Of a stretch of DNA of 64,000 nt, positions 1 through 9,693 are shown piece by piece; the first letter of the stretch is position 1, and the number at the start of each line of letters is the position of its first letter. Location of the stretch: positions 74,334 through 138,333 of the forward strand of contig JBEAVE010000009.1 in NCBI GenBank assembly GCA_041161065.1, written 5' to 3'. Source of the DNA: DYRG01 sp041161065 (lineage in GTDB: Bacteria > Pseudomonadota > Gammaproteobacteria > Beggiatoales > Beggiatoaceae). Position numbers and translations under genes: made by a program. A model generated the notes under the pieces. That model searched no databases. It was not told the origin of the DNA and saw only the letters and a list, made by a program, of their open reading frames with translations.

Positions 1-1
1 T

Positions 2-967
2 CGTATTATTCGCCGTTTGTATCCGGGTTTGCCGGCTTATGCAACATGGTTAAATCGTCGTTTCTACAAAAATATGAATATTGTTATTAGTATTGGTGGT
101 GATACTTTCTCTGATGATTATGAAGGACCGTCCGCTTATTTTGGTGAATTAGATTTAGCGCGAAGAAACGGGGCTTTCACGATGATTTGGGCGGCTTCAA
201 TTGGACCTTTCAAAAAGTTAGAACAACATTGGGCAACAAAATTAAAACAAATTGATTTAATTACTGTGAGAGAAAAAAATACGCTGCATTATTTGGAATC
301 TTTGGGGGTTAGTGATAATGTTAAAGCGGTTTCCGATCCTGCTTTTTTATTGGAAAAATACCCCGAAGGAACGCCGCCGCTTCCTCAAGAAAAAACGATT
401 ATTGGTTTAGGTATGAGTGCAATTGTGGCGGATTACGGTTCGGATCATAATTTCTACATGGACGCATTTGTAGAATTTGCTCAAACTTTATTGAAGAACA
501 ACAACTATCATCTTGTTTTAATTCCCCACGTTGTTTCTCCCGATAATAATGATTTGACTGTGTGTGAAATCTTGGCAAATAAATTAAAAAATCCTGATAA
601 TTTACAAATCATTAGCCCTGAATTGAATACTTGCCAAATGAAATATGTTATTAGTCAATGTCAGTATTTTATTGGTGCAAGAACTCATTCAACTATTGCT
701 GCACTTTCAAGTCATATTCCGACCCTAAGTATTGGTTACAGTGCAAAAGCCATTGGTATTAATCAAGATATTTTTGGTCATACCGATTATGTTTTGCCAA
801 TTAAAGCACTTTCTTTTAATAGCTTGGTAGAAAAATTCAATATAATGATTGAGAAAAATCTAGAAATTGTAGAAACCCTAAAAAAGCGTATTCCAGAAAT
901 CCAAAAGAAATCTAATTTAAGTGGTGTTTATTTGCAACAAGCCTTAGCTGCAAAAGGTTTATTATGA
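2..967 (+). CDS. Polysaccharide pyruvyl transferase family protein, 5'-truncated by the window edge
   Basis: Family members transfer a pyruvyl group from phosphoenolpyruvate onto a sugar of an exopolysaccharide in the cytoplasm. The reading frame is open to the left edge; the first start-like codon in frame is a TTG at 17, so the true N-terminus probably lies upstream and about 321 codons are visible. Typical family segments can be seen: an early ISIGGD stretch, a central ASIGPF segment, and a C-terminal GARTHSTIAALSSHIP region followed by a Tyr-x-x-Lys-like pattern (SIGYSAKA). The stop overlaps the next start as ATGA, so it is translationally coupled to the glycosyltransferase behind it. The sugar substrate cannot be deduced. 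Confidence 0.8.
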   Translation, partial: RIIRRLYPGLPAYATWLNRRFYKNMNIVISIGGDTFSDDYEGPSAYFGELDLARRNGAFTMIWAASIGPFKKLEQHWATKLKQIDLITVREKNTLHYLESLGVSDNVKAVSDPAFLLEKYPEGTPPLPQEKTIIGLGMSAIVADYGSDHNFYMDAFVEFAQTLLKNNNYHLVLIPHVVSPDNNDLTVCEILANKLKNPDNLQIISPELNTCQMKYVISQCQYFIGARTHSTIAALSSHIPTLSIGYSAKAIGINQDIFGHTDYVLPIKALSFNSLVEKFNIMIEKNLEIVETLKKRIPEIQKKSNLSGVYLQQALAAKGLL

Positions 968-1971
968 GCAAATTATCTGTAGTTATTATTGCTAAAAATG
1001 AAGAAAGAAACATTGCACGCGGGATTGAATCGATTTTAGAAGCAACCGCCCATTTAGGTAATGTCGAAATTGTTTTAATTGATTCCATTTCTACCGATAA
1101 AACTATTGAAATTGCTCAAAATTACCCGATTAAAATCATTCAACTTGATCCAAACTTTTTTATTTCTCCGTCGGCAGGACGTTTTATTGGTTTGAAATAT
1201 ACAATGGGAGAATTTGTTTATTTCTTAGATGGTGATATGCACTTAGATCAAAAATGGTTTGAAGTTGCTTTGCCCATTATAGAAAATAATCCAAAGTTAG
1301 CGGGGATTGCTGGGAAATGTCATGAAATAACATTTGATGATTATTTTCAAGAAATAAAAAGTGAGAATTTAGATCGTTTCAGTGTCGGCGATCAAATCCA
1401 TCAAGTGAAACATTTGGGGCAATCCGTTTTATATAGAAGAACGGCGTTAGAAAAAGTCGGAGGTTTTAATCCCTATTTGGCAAATGAAGAAGAATTAGAA
1501 TTAGGTTTAAGATTAAGTGCAGATGGCTATGAATTACAACGTATTCCTATTTCAATGACCGTTCATTACACCAAATACTATAGCAATGAAAACCCAAGTG
1601 GTTTAACTCTCCGTCAAATGAAAAGAGATTGGTTTTTAGGACGTTATGTTGCACTAGGACAAGTATTAGCTTTGTTATGGAACAACCCATTTGTCGGGGA
1701 ATATATAAAATCATATTGGAAATCGTTGTTATTTACCTTATTTTATTTGATAGGAATTGTGAGTATTTTTGTAGATGTTGCTTACTTTTTAATATGGTTT
1801 GTTCTATTATTTGGATTTCTAAGTTTGAGAGCATTAATTAAAAGAAATATAACAGATACTTTGCTTTATATTGTGGATTATTCTCTTTCTGCTTATGGTT
1901 TTGTGATGGGTTTTTTCAAATCTCCTCCTAGCATTTCAACTTACCAACCACAGCTTAAATTTATCAAATGA
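964..1971 (+). CDS. Glycosyltransferase family 2 with C-terminal membrane segments
   Basis: A GT-A fold sugar transferase predicted to add one residue of the exopolysaccharide repeat on the cytoplasmic face. The N-terminus shows the family opening VVIIAKNEERNI, and a DGD metal/nucleotide-binding triad lies in FLDGDMHLDQ near residue 90. Two hydrophobic stretches around residues 255-300 look like membrane anchors. It is 335 residues, normal for the group. Its stop overlaps the start of the deacetylase downstream by four bases and its start overlaps the pyruvyl transferase, so all three are one operon. Donor and acceptor sugars are unknown. Confidence 0.88.
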   Translation: MSKLSVVIIAKNEERNIARGIESILEATAHLGNVEIVLIDSISTDKTIEIAQNYPIKIIQLDPNFFISPSAGRFIGLKYTMGEFVYFLDGDMHLDQKWFEVALPIIENNPKLAGIAGKCHEITFDDYFQEIKSENLDRFSVGDQIHQVKHLGQSVLYRRTALEKVGGFNPYLANEEELELGLRLSADGYELQRIPISMTVHYTKYYSNENPSGLTLRQMKRDWFLGRYVALGQVLALLWNNPFVGEYIKSYWKSLLFTLFYLIGIVSIFVDVAYFLIWFVLLFGFLSLRALIKRNITDTLLYIVDYSLSAYGFVMGFFKSPPSISTYQPQLKFIK

Positions 1972-2822
1972 AATTCTTAAAAGATTTTTTCTGGAAATTA
2001 ATCAATTACTCGGGTTTGATCTGGTTTGTTCGAGAGGTTTTAATGAGAAATAAAGCGGGAATTTTGCTTTATCATGAACCAACCCCTGAGCAATTAGAGA
2101 AACATTTGCAGTTTCTAACAAAACATTATAATTTTATTACGCTTGATTTGTTAGTTGAAGCGATTTGTCAGCAAGATTGGTCTAAAATACCGCCAAAAGC
2201 CTTAATTGTTACATTAGATGATGGACATCAAAGTAATTATTTATTATTGGAAATTTTTAAGCAATACCATGTAAAACCAACAATTTTTGTTTGCAGCCAA
2301 ATTATAAATACGCATCGCCACTTTTGGTGGAAAAATAACTATCCAAATCATTATGAACTAAAAGAAATACCTCGTAAAGAAATGTTGCAACGCTTATTAG
2401 AAAAAGTAGGGTATTTTCCTGAAAAAAATTATGAAGATCGTCAAGCGTTAAATTTAGAAGAAATTGAGGAAATGAAACCTTTTATTGATTTTCAAGCACA
2501 TACTTGTTTTCACCCTATTTTAACGATGTGCGAAAATAATGAAAGTCACGCTGAAATTCACAATTGTAAAACAGATTTAGAGCAATTATTAGAGCAACCC
2601 ATTAAACATTTTGCTTATCCAAATGGCGATTACACACAAAGAGAAATTGCCTATTTGAAAGAAGCAGGTTATTCCTCTGCGAGAACAGTTGAATTTGGTT
2701 GGAATACAATAAAGACCGATCCTTATCAATTGAATATTTTAAGTGGTAGTGACGATGTTTCAATTGAAAAGCTGTCAGCTCAAATAACAGGTATTTTTAA
2801 TTTATTAGTAGGTGCGAAATGA
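1968..2822 (+). CDS. Polysaccharide deacetylase (NodB-like) family protein
   Basis: A NodB-fold, carbohydrate-esterase-4-like protein of 284 residues, expected to remove N- or O-acetyl groups from the nascent polysaccharide. Motif 1 reads TLDDG (usual form TFDDG) near residue 84, motif 2 is FQAHTCFHP with the metal-binding His pair, and a later FAYPNGDY matches motif 3. No signal peptide is evident, so it probably works in the cytoplasm or at the inner membrane. It overlaps both neighbours by four bases (ATGA). It is the first of three deacetylase-like genes in this locus. The substrate is not known. Confidence 0.82.
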   Translation: MKFLKDFFWKLINYSGLIWFVREVLMRNKAGILLYHEPTPEQLEKHLQFLTKHYNFITLDLLVEAICQQDWSKIPPKALIVTLDDGHQSNYLLLEIFKQYHVKPTIFVCSQIINTHRHFWWKNNYPNHYELKEIPRKEMLQRLLEKVGYFPEKNYEDRQALNLEEIEEMKPFIDFQAHTCFHPILTMCENNESHAEIHNCKTDLEQLLEQPIKHFAYPNGDYTQREIAYLKEAGYSSARTVEFGWNTIKTDPYQLNILSGSDDVSIEKLSAQITGIFNLLVGAK

Positions 2823-4027
2823 TTAAAGGTAAAATTGCTTATTTAATGACTGATTTTCCATCGGTTAGCCATACCTTTATTTCACGGGAAATAAAAGAAA
2901 TGCAGGCGTTAGGCGTTCATATTAGCTGCTTTGCAATTCATACCCCGCCCGCGCATGAAGTAGCAAAAGAAGATGACGATTTTAAGGGTAATGTTTTTTA
3001 TTTCTTTCCATTAAATAAATGGGCATTTGTCAAATCTCATTTGATGACGTTAATTAGAAATCCTTTTCAATATTTGTATTGGTTTTGGTATATAGTTAGT
3101 CGCCCTAATACAAAGTTAAGAGATCGTTTGCGGTGTGCTGTGCATTTTTTAGAAGCAATTTATTTGACGGTTGAAATGAAAAAACAACAAATCAAACATA
3201 TTCATGCGCATTTCTTACAAGGTAATGCAACGGTTGCAATGCTTATTTCAAAATTCCTAAATATTACTTATAGTGTTACTGTTCATAATAGTACATTGCC
3301 AATGGATAAAATATTACAAAAAGAAAAAATTCAGCACGCAAAATTTCTTATTGCTATCTCTAATTACAATAAACAAAAATTGTTAGAAACTGCTCCAACT
3401 TGTGGTGAGAAAATATTTGTGGTGCATTGTGGTTTAGACCCCGAACAATTTTTGCCAAATCCTGAAATACCAAACATTTTTACTTTTCTTGCAATTGGGC
3501 GTTTAACATGGGAGAAAAGTTATCCTGATTTAATTGAAGCCTGCCGTATTCTAAAAAACAAAAATTTAATATTTCAATGCATCATTGTTGGTGATGGCGA
3601 TGAACGCCAAAATATAGAGCAACTTATTGCAAAATACGGGTTAGAAAAAGAAATCAAATTGGCGGGTTTAGTATTGCAGGAAGAAATCCAAAAATATTAT
3701 AATAAAGCGCATTTGTTTGTGTTATCCAGTATTACGGAAGGAATCCCTGTTGTTTTAATGGAAGCGATGTCTAAAGGTTTGCCCGTTATTGCAACACGGA
3801 TTACAGGTATTCCAGAATTGATTGACGATAAGGAAAATGGTTTTCTAGTTCCCGTAAATCAACCTGTTGAATTTGCTAATACCATTGAATTCTTTATGAA
3901 TAATGAAATGCTAAGAAAAGAAATGGGTTTGAAAGGACGACAAAAAATTAACCAATCGTTTCATATTGTAAAAAACATACAACTTTTGAAACAAATTTTT
4001 GAATCACAATTAACGCCTAAAATATGA
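2819..4027 (+). CDS. Glycosyltransferase family 4
   Basis: A retaining GT-B sugar transferase of 402 residues. The C-terminal Rossmann half carries AIGRLTWEKSYPDLIEA around residue 225 and the donor-site segment ITEGIPVVLMEAMSKG, whose E-x7-E type pattern binds the nucleotide sugar. The N-terminal half has the acceptor-side HIHAHF segment. It overlaps the deacetylases on both sides by four bases, so it is made with them. It is predicted to extend the exopolysaccharide repeat unit in the cytoplasm; sugar specificity cannot be read from the sequence. Confidence 0.88.
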   Translation: MIKGKIAYLMTDFPSVSHTFISREIKEMQALGVHISCFAIHTPPAHEVAKEDDDFKGNVFYFFPLNKWAFVKSHLMTLIRNPFQYLYWFWYIVSRPNTKLRDRLRCAVHFLEAIYLTVEMKKQQIKHIHAHFLQGNATVAMLISKFLNITYSVTVHNSTLPMDKILQKEKIQHAKFLIAISNYNKQKLLETAPTCGEKIFVVHCGLDPEQFLPNPEIPNIFTFLAIGRLTWEKSYPDLIEACRILKNKNLIFQCIIVGDGDERQNIEQLIAKYGLEKEIKLAGLVLQEEIQKYYNKAHLFVLSSITEGIPVVLMEAMSKGLPVIATRITGIPELIDDKENGFLVPVNQPVEFANTIEFFMNNEMLRKEMGLKGRQKINQSFHIVKNIQLLKQIFESQLTPKI

Positions 4028-4803
4028 TTAATCGACTTCTAAAATTGAGCATTGCCTTATTTTATGCAATAGGAAAAACCTTTAGAAATAAAGAAAAGTT
4101 GCTGGTTTTGTGTTATCATGAAATAGCTAAAGATCAGCAATCTCGTTTCGTTAAACAACTGGAGATTCTAAATAGAGCAACTAAACCTGTTTTTGCAGAT
4201 GCGCCTTATTGTGAGAAAAGTTCTTATAGAAGGGTTGCAGTGACATTTGACGACGGATTTGAAAATCTGTTAGAAAATGCCTTTCCTATCATGAAAGAAA
4301 AGAATGTTCCAGCAACACTATTTATTCCAACTGCTTGTTTAGGAAAATACCCTGCTTGGTTAGAGAAAACTACCCATGAAAATAAATATGAACGGTTAAT
4401 GTCTTTAGAACAATTGCAACGTATTTTTGAGAATGTTTTAATCGGGTCGCACAGTTTAACTCATGCTGATTTGACTAATTCAAATGTAAATGTAGAGCAC
4501 GAATTAGTGGAATCTAAGAAACAACTTGAAAAATTGCTTAATAAAGAAATTAGCTTATTGGCTTTTCCTTATGGGCGTTCTGATGAACGGGCGCGAAATA
4601 TAGCTAAAAAAGTGGGTTTCAAGCGGGTATTTAATGCTGATCCGATTGTTGAGGAAAGTGATTTCTTTATGGGAAGAATTAGCGTTTCTCCTGATGATTG
4701 GCAGATTGAGTTCTACTTAAAGATTTATGGTGCTTATGCTTGGTTGCCGAAAGCTATTTTGTTAAAGAAGAAATTAAAGGAAATATTGAATGCTAAATTT
4801 TGA
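4024..4803 (+). CDS. Second polysaccharide deacetylase (NodB-like) family protein
   Basis: A 259-residue NodB-fold protein. The catalytic VTFDDGF motif near residue 77 matches the canonical TFDDG with both Asp residues; IGSHSLTHADL supplies the metal-binding H-x3-H pattern; LAFPYGRSD matches motif 3. A short hydrophobic N-terminus may be a membrane anchor rather than a cleaved signal. It starts inside the stop of the GT4 gene and its last 14 bases overlap the FemAB-like gene. It is more canonical than the deacetylase at 1968 and so more likely to be catalytically active. The substrate is unknown. Confidence 0.85.
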   Translation: MINRLLKLSIALFYAIGKTFRNKEKLLVLCYHEIAKDQQSRFVKQLEILNRATKPVFADAPYCEKSSYRRVAVTFDDGFENLLENAFPIMKEKNVPATLFIPTACLGKYPAWLEKTTHENKYERLMSLEQLQRIFENVLIGSHSLTHADLTNSNVNVEHELVESKKQLEKLLNKEISLLAFPYGRSDERARNIAKKVGFKRVFNADPIVEESDFFMGRISVSPDDWQIEFYLKIYGAYAWLPKAILLKKKLKEILNAKF

Positions 4804-5848
4804 AATAGAAATAGATAACATCAATGCGCAAGAGTGGTCGGTTTTATTAGAACAATTTGATGATGCTAGTTTATATCAAACATGGTCTTATGGGGCTGTG
4901 CGTTGGGGAGAGCAAAACTTAAGTCATTTGCTATTAAAAAAGAACAATGAAGTGGTTGCAATGGCGCAGTTAAGAATTGTGAGAAAACCGTTAATGGGCG
5001 GCATTGCTTATTTACGTTGGGGTGGTTTGTGGCAAAAGAAAAATCAAGAACAAGATATTGCTGTTTTTCGTGCAATGATTTCAGCGTTAAAAGAGGAATA
5101 TGCAAAAAAACGAGGATTGTGGTTAAGAATATTACCCAATATTAGAGAAACAGAAGGTAGAAATTATATTAAAATAATGGAAGAAAATGGATTTCAATAT
5201 ACCCTTCCTTTTGAAGGAGGAAGAACGTTGTATGTTGATTTGAATTTATCATTGGAAGAATTAAGAAAAAACCTTCAATCTCGTTGGCGAAATTATTTAA
5301 AAAAGGTTGAGCAAAGTCATTTAAAAATAATTGATAAATCACAAGAAGAACTTTACGATATTTTTTCAAATATGTACAAAGAAATGCACCATCGTAAAAA
5401 TTTTTTAGAATATGTAGATATTGAGGAATATCGTAAGTTACAGTTTGATTTACCTTCACAATTTAAGATGAAAGTATTGGCGTGTGAGTTAGATAATATT
5501 CCTCAAGCTGCGATCATTTGTGCGGCGTTAGGAAATATGGGGATTTATGTTCTAGGAGCAACCAGTGATGACGGTTTGAAAAATCGCGGTTCTTATTTAT
5601 TGCATTGGAAAATGATTGAATGGTTAAAAAATGAAGGCTATCGTTGGTATGATTTGGGAGGAATTGATCCCGAGAAAGTACCCGGAACCGCGCAATTCAA
5701 ATATGGTTTGGCGGGAAAAACCGGTATAGATTCGCAACCCATTGGACAATTTGATATTTGTTTTAATCCTTTGAGCAAAATCACAATAAAAATTGTAGAT
5801 AATTTGCGATTTCAAATGCGTTGGTTGAAAGAAAAGTTTAATTTGTAA
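4790..5848 (+). CDS. FemAB/FemX-like aminoacyl- or acyltransferase (GNAT fold)
   Basis: A 352-residue protein of the FemAB superfamily, whose best-known members attach amino acids from aminoacyl-tRNA to peptidoglycan precursors. Visible marks are the two GNAT-like halves, the mid-protein LQSRWRNYLKKVEQS helix, and the C-terminal signature DLGGIDPEKVPGTAQFKYG. Homologues are frequent in exopolysaccharide and PEP-CTERM/exosortase-linked loci, where the acceptor is not established. Its start overlaps the preceding gene by 14 bases. In this context it more likely decorates the exopolysaccharide with an amino acid than peptidoglycan, but that is inference. Confidence 0.8.
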   Translation: MLNFEIEIDNINAQEWSVLLEQFDDASLYQTWSYGAVRWGEQNLSHLLLKKNNEVVAMAQLRIVRKPLMGGIAYLRWGGLWQKKNQEQDIAVFRAMISALKEEYAKKRGLWLRILPNIRETEGRNYIKIMEENGFQYTLPFEGGRTLYVDLNLSLEELRKNLQSRWRNYLKKVEQSHLKIIDKSQEELYDIFSNMYKEMHHRKNFLEYVDIEEYRKLQFDLPSQFKMKVLACELDNIPQAAIICAALGNMGIYVLGATSDDGLKNRGSYLLHWKMIEWLKNEGYRWYDLGGIDPEKVPGTAQFKYGLAGKTGIDSQPIGQFDICFNPLSKITIKIVDNLRFQMRWLKEKFNL

Positions 5849-5863
5849 TAAGGTAAATATTAT

Positions 5864-6736
5864 ATGGCACTTTCTTATGTTTTAATGACATCTGCGCGAA
5901 ATGAAAGTAAATATATCGAAGGCGTTATAAAATCGGTTATTTCACAGCGCATTTTACCTAAGAAATGGGTAATTATTAGTGATGGTTCAACCGATAATAC
6001 CGACGCAATTATCCAGCAATATGCAAAACAGCATTCTTTTATTCATTATTTGAGAACAGAACCCACGATTGATCGTAATTTTGCGTCAAAAGTTTATGCT
6101 TTGAAAATAGGTTTGAAATTATTGGAAAATGAAGAATATGATATTATTGGTAATTTAGATGCAGATATTACATTTGAAGCTCATTATTTTAGTGAAATTT
6201 TGAAAAGATTTGAAAATGATCCTCAGTTAGGAATTGTGGGCGGTGTTGCTTATGAAGATCATCAAGGAAAAATCATTCCCCAAGATAATGCAATGGAGTG
6301 GAATGTCGCGGGAGCAAATCAGAATTTTAGAAAGGCTTGTCATGAGCAAATTGGAGGGTATCGTCCTTTATTGCGTGGCGGAGAGGACGCATTAGCCGAT
6401 TTAATGGCGAGAATGCACGGTTGGAAAGTGCAATCATTCCCCGAATTACATTTAATGCACCATCGTCATGCAGGTACAGAAAAAGGGCACGTTTTGAAAT
6501 CACGATATGGGTTAGGAAAATTGGATTATTCTTTTGGTTATCACCCCTTATTTGAAATCGCAAAATGTATTTTTAGAATTAAAGAAAAACCCTATTTCAC
6601 GGGAAGTGCAGCAAGGTTTCTAGGCTATTTCGTGTCAATGGTTAAAAGAGAACCTTTGGCGATCCCAAAAGAAGTCGCTGCTTTTTTGAGAACAGAACAG
6701 TTACAGCGTTTAAAAAATACTTTTAGAGGAAAATAA
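5864..6736 (+). CDS. Glycosyltransferase family 2
   Basis: A 290-residue GT-A glycosyltransferase. It opens with YVLMTSARNESKYIEGVIKS, has SDGSTDNT near residue 40 and a metal-binding NLDADITF (DxD) near residue 97; a later GGEDALADLMAR matches the catalytic-base region. The C-terminal part is short and basic, without obvious membrane spans. It follows the FemAB-like gene after 15 bases and lies 1 base before the amidotransferase gene. Predicted to add a sugar of the repeat unit; specificity unknown. Confidence 0.86.
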   Translation: MALSYVLMTSARNESKYIEGVIKSVISQRILPKKWVIISDGSTDNTDAIIQQYAKQHSFIHYLRTEPTIDRNFASKVYALKIGLKLLENEEYDIIGNLDADITFEAHYFSEILKRFENDPQLGIVGGVAYEDHQGKIIPQDNAMEWNVAGANQNFRKACHEQIGGYRPLLRGGEDALADLMARMHGWKVQSFPELHLMHHRHAGTEKGHVLKSRYGLGKLDYSFGYHPLFEIAKCIFRIKEKPYFTGSAARFLGYFVSMVKREPLAIPKEVAAFLRTEQLQRLKNTFRGK

Positions 6737-6737
6737 T

Positions 6738-8579
6738 ATGTGTGGGGTTTGTGGAATTTGGCATTATCAGTCCGAGAAAACAGTTGATCCGCAAACAATT
6801 GAAGTAATGAAACAGCGTTTAGAAAAACGCGGTCCTGATGATCAAGGAACTTATCTTGATGGTGCATTAGGTTTGGGTTTCAGACGCTTAGCTATTATTG
6901 ATTTGAGCGGCGGTCATCAACCCATGACAAATGCTCAAAAAGATTTGTGGTTAGTGTTTAATGGTGAAATCTATAATCATGAAAGTTTAAGAGAGGAACT
7001 GAAATCACGAGGTTGTCAATTTCGTACCCGTTCTGATACCGAAGTTCTTTTATATGCTTACCAAGAATTTGGTGAAGAATGTGTCCACAAATTGAGAGGA
7101 ATGTTTGCTTTTGTTGTTTGGGATTCAAAGAAACAACAATTATTTGCTGCAAGAGACCGTTTAGGAATTAAACCGTTTTATTTCTATGATGATGGAGAAA
7201 CATTTGTCTTTGCTTCCGAATTAAAAGCCTTGCGTGAAGGATTACCAAAGAAATTAGATTTGAATTTATTTTCATTAGAACGATTCTTAACTTATCGTTA
7301 TGTACCGGGTCCAGAAACCATGTGGAAAGGGGTTTCAAAATTACAACCCGGACATCGCTTAATTAAAACAAAAAATAAACAATTAATTGAATCTTATTGG
7401 AAACCTTCTTTTGAGGATTACAATACAACCATTTCAACTGAGCAATATCTTGAACAACTAGAAAGGATTTTATTTGAAACCGTTAAATTACATTTAGATG
7501 CAGATGTTCCTTTAGGTGTGCTATTAAGTGGCGGATTAGATTCAAGCACGATTTTAGCCTTTGCAAAAGCACAATCTAATAGCATCAAAGCGGCTTTCTC
7601 CATTGGTTTCAAACAGGGTGGTGAATTTGATGAAACACATTATGCAAAACAAGTTGCAGAACACTTTGGTATTGAACACGTTATTCTAAAAATAGATGAA
7701 CAAGATTTTCTCAATGGATTACAAGATTTCATTTGGTTTCAAGATGAACCGCTTGCTGATCCAACCGGCTTGCCCTTATATTTGATTTGTCAAGAAGCAA
7801 AGAAAAGCGTTACAGTTTTGTTAAGTGGTGAAGGGGCAGATGAAATATTTACAGGGTATGATCGTTATAAAATTGCACCCTTTCTAAATTGGAATTTACA
7901 GTTGTTTCAAGGGATTTCTAAAATGTTTTCATCTGGTTCTTATAAATCCCGTTTTCTGGGTGCTTTGACAGAGAAAAATATGGCTGCAAAATGGCAAGCA
8001 GTTTCTTCATTAACTTCTTTAGATATGCGAAAGAATCTTTTAATGCCCGACATAGATTTCAAACAAGCAAATGAAGCCTTTTTAGAGGATTTGCAGAAAC
8101 AATTAGCGGGTATTCAAAATCCGATTAATCAAATGCAAATGATGGATAGAAACATGTGGTTGCCAGAAAACATGCTCACAAAGAAAGATCGTATGACAAT
8201 GGCGGCTTCTATTGAAGCGCGAGTTCCATTTCTAGATCATGTATTAGTGGAGTTTGGTTTGAAATTGCCGCCGTCTTTAAGATTGCATCATTTCACGGGG
8301 AAATGGGCGGTACGTCAAATTGTTAAAAATAAACTCCCAGAAAACATTACCAATCGCCGCAAAACAGGCTGGCCTATTCCATTAGGAACTTGGTTTAGAA
8401 ATCAAATGAAATCGTTATCATACGACGTATTATTGGGAGAGCAAAGTCGGCAGCGGGGATTGTTTTCTCCTTCTGCATTAGAAAAAATTTTAGAAGAACA
8501 TAACAAACAAACGGTTGATCATGGGCGTTTGATCTTTTTACTATTGTGCATGGAAATGTGGTTGCAACAATATGCGTAA
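6738..8579 (+). CDS. asnB: Asparagine synthase-like glutamine amidotransferase
   Basis: A class II glutamine amidotransferase joined to an ATP-pyrophosphatase domain, 613 residues. Cys2 after Met1 (MCGVCGIW) is the glutaminase nucleophile; RGPDDQG and the SDTEVLL segment belong to the glutamine pocket; LLSGGLDSS near residue 263 is the ATP loop. Classical AsnB makes asparagine, but copies in polysaccharide clusters (for example WbpS of Pseudomonas O-antigen loci) amidate a uronic acid to a uronamide. Lying among glycosyltransferases together with WbpD/WbpE-like genes, the second role is favoured here. The family is certain; the acceptor is not. Confidence 0.88.
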   Translation: MCGVCGIWHYQSEKTVDPQTIEVMKQRLEKRGPDDQGTYLDGALGLGFRRLAIIDLSGGHQPMTNAQKDLWLVFNGEIYNHESLREELKSRGCQFRTRSDTEVLLYAYQEFGEECVHKLRGMFAFVVWDSKKQQLFAARDRLGIKPFYFYDDGETFVFASELKALREGLPKKLDLNLFSLERFLTYRYVPGPETMWKGVSKLQPGHRLIKTKNKQLIESYWKPSFEDYNTTISTEQYLEQLERILFETVKLHLDADVPLGVLLSGGLDSSTILAFAKAQSNSIKAAFSIGFKQGGEFDETHYAKQVAEHFGIEHVILKIDEQDFLNGLQDFIWFQDEPLADPTGLPLYLICQEAKKSVTVLLSGEGADEIFTGYDRYKIAPFLNWNLQLFQGISKMFSSGSYKSRFLGALTEKNMAAKWQAVSSLTSLDMRKNLLMPDIDFKQANEAFLEDLQKQLAGIQNPINQMQMMDRNMWLPENMLTKKDRMTMAASIEARVPFLDHVLVEFGLKLPPSLRLHHFTGKWAVRQIVKNKLPENITNRRKTGWPIPLGTWFRNQMKSLSYDVLLGEQSRQRGLFSPSALEKILEEHNKQTVDHGRLIFLLLCMEMWLQQYA

Positions 8580-8610
8580 TTTATAACGAAATATTTTTGA
8601 GGAATAACAA

Positions 8611-9675
8611 ATGAAAGTAGGTTTAGTTGGTTGTGGTGTCATTGCAGCAACACACGCAATGGTTTTGAAGAAAATCAAATCCCAAGCGCATTTGGTGGTT
8701 TGTGATGCGAATATAGAAACAGCGCGTCAGTTTGCTCAAAAGATTCATGCGCAAGGGGGTGTTTATACAACAATAGAGGAACTTTTAGAACAAGAACGTC
8801 CCGATATGGTGCATATTTTAACACCGGTTTCAAATCATTTTGATGCCGCTCAAAAAGCCTTGCAAGCGGGTTGTCATGTGTATTTGGAGAAACCCCTCAC
8901 AGAAACCCCTGAACAGTTTCGCCAATTAAATGAACTGGCAAAAGAACGCAACCGTATTTTAGCCATTGGTTATAGCACGTTAGGCATGCCAGTGGTTATG
9001 AAAGCAAAACAGCTAATTGAAACGGGTAAATTAGGGCGTTTAATTGCGGTTCATTGCGATTTCATGTGCGCGTGGGAGGGGAATAGCATTCCCGATGGAA
9101 AACCCGACCATTGGGCTTACACGTCCAAAGGCGGCGTTCTTCAAAATATGGTTGATCACCCCGCGAGTTTAATTGTCGATGTTTTAGATGCGCCAGAAAC
9201 CTTGCAATATAAATATCATTATGGGCATAGAAACTTATTGCCACACAACCGCCCTGATTTATTACATATCAGTATGCAAAACGCCGATCAAATGGGTTCT
9301 TTTACGCTTTCTTTAGGACATGGAAATGGGCATCGCGTGGCGAATTATTATTTAGAGAAAGGTACGATTACAATTGATATGACGCGGCAGCTTTTTAATT
9401 TAATTCAAGGAAGCGGTCCTCCTAATGTCATTAAGAAAACACTTTCAGGCATTACAAGTGGGTTTGCATCGGCAGGCGGTTCGATTGGAAATGTCTTTAA
9501 AGTTGCAACCGGTAAATTGCGTAAAGCTCCGGGTATTTTTAACTTGATAGAAAACTTCTACCAAACGATTGAAGGACGCTCTCGTTTAATTGTGAGAGAA
9601 AATGTTGCATTTCAAATGACGCAAATGTTAGATGACATTTGGACTGATATAAACAACCACCCATTGCAAGATTAA
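8611..9675 (+). CDS. Gfo/Idh/MocA family sugar dehydrogenase
   Basis: An NAD(P)-dependent sugar oxidoreductase of 354 residues. The N-terminal Rossmann motif is VGLVGCGVIAATHA, and the family's catalytic EKP occurs in VYLEKPLTET near residue 95. The C-terminal half carries the usual alpha/beta substrate domain. A GGAATAAC stretch upstream gives a good ribosome site for the ATG. It could supply the 3-keto-sugar oxidation step needed by the aminotransferase at 14327, as WbpB does, but it does not look closely WbpB-like, so that role is tentative. Confidence 0.82.
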   Translation: MKVGLVGCGVIAATHAMVLKKIKSQAHLVVCDANIETARQFAQKIHAQGGVYTTIEELLEQERPDMVHILTPVSNHFDAAQKALQAGCHVYLEKPLTETPEQFRQLNELAKERNRILAIGYSTLGMPVVMKAKQLIETGKLGRLIAVHCDFMCAWEGNSIPDGKPDHWAYTSKGGVLQNMVDHPASLIVDVLDAPETLQYKYHYGHRNLLPHNRPDLLHISMQNADQMGSFTLSLGHGNGHRVANYYLEKGTITIDMTRQLFNLIQGSGPPNVIKKTLSGITSGFASAGGSIGNVFKVATGKLRKAPGIFNLIENFYQTIEGRSRLIVRENVAFQMTQMLDDIWTDINNHPLQD

Positions 9676-9693
9676 AACAAGGAGAACTTATTT

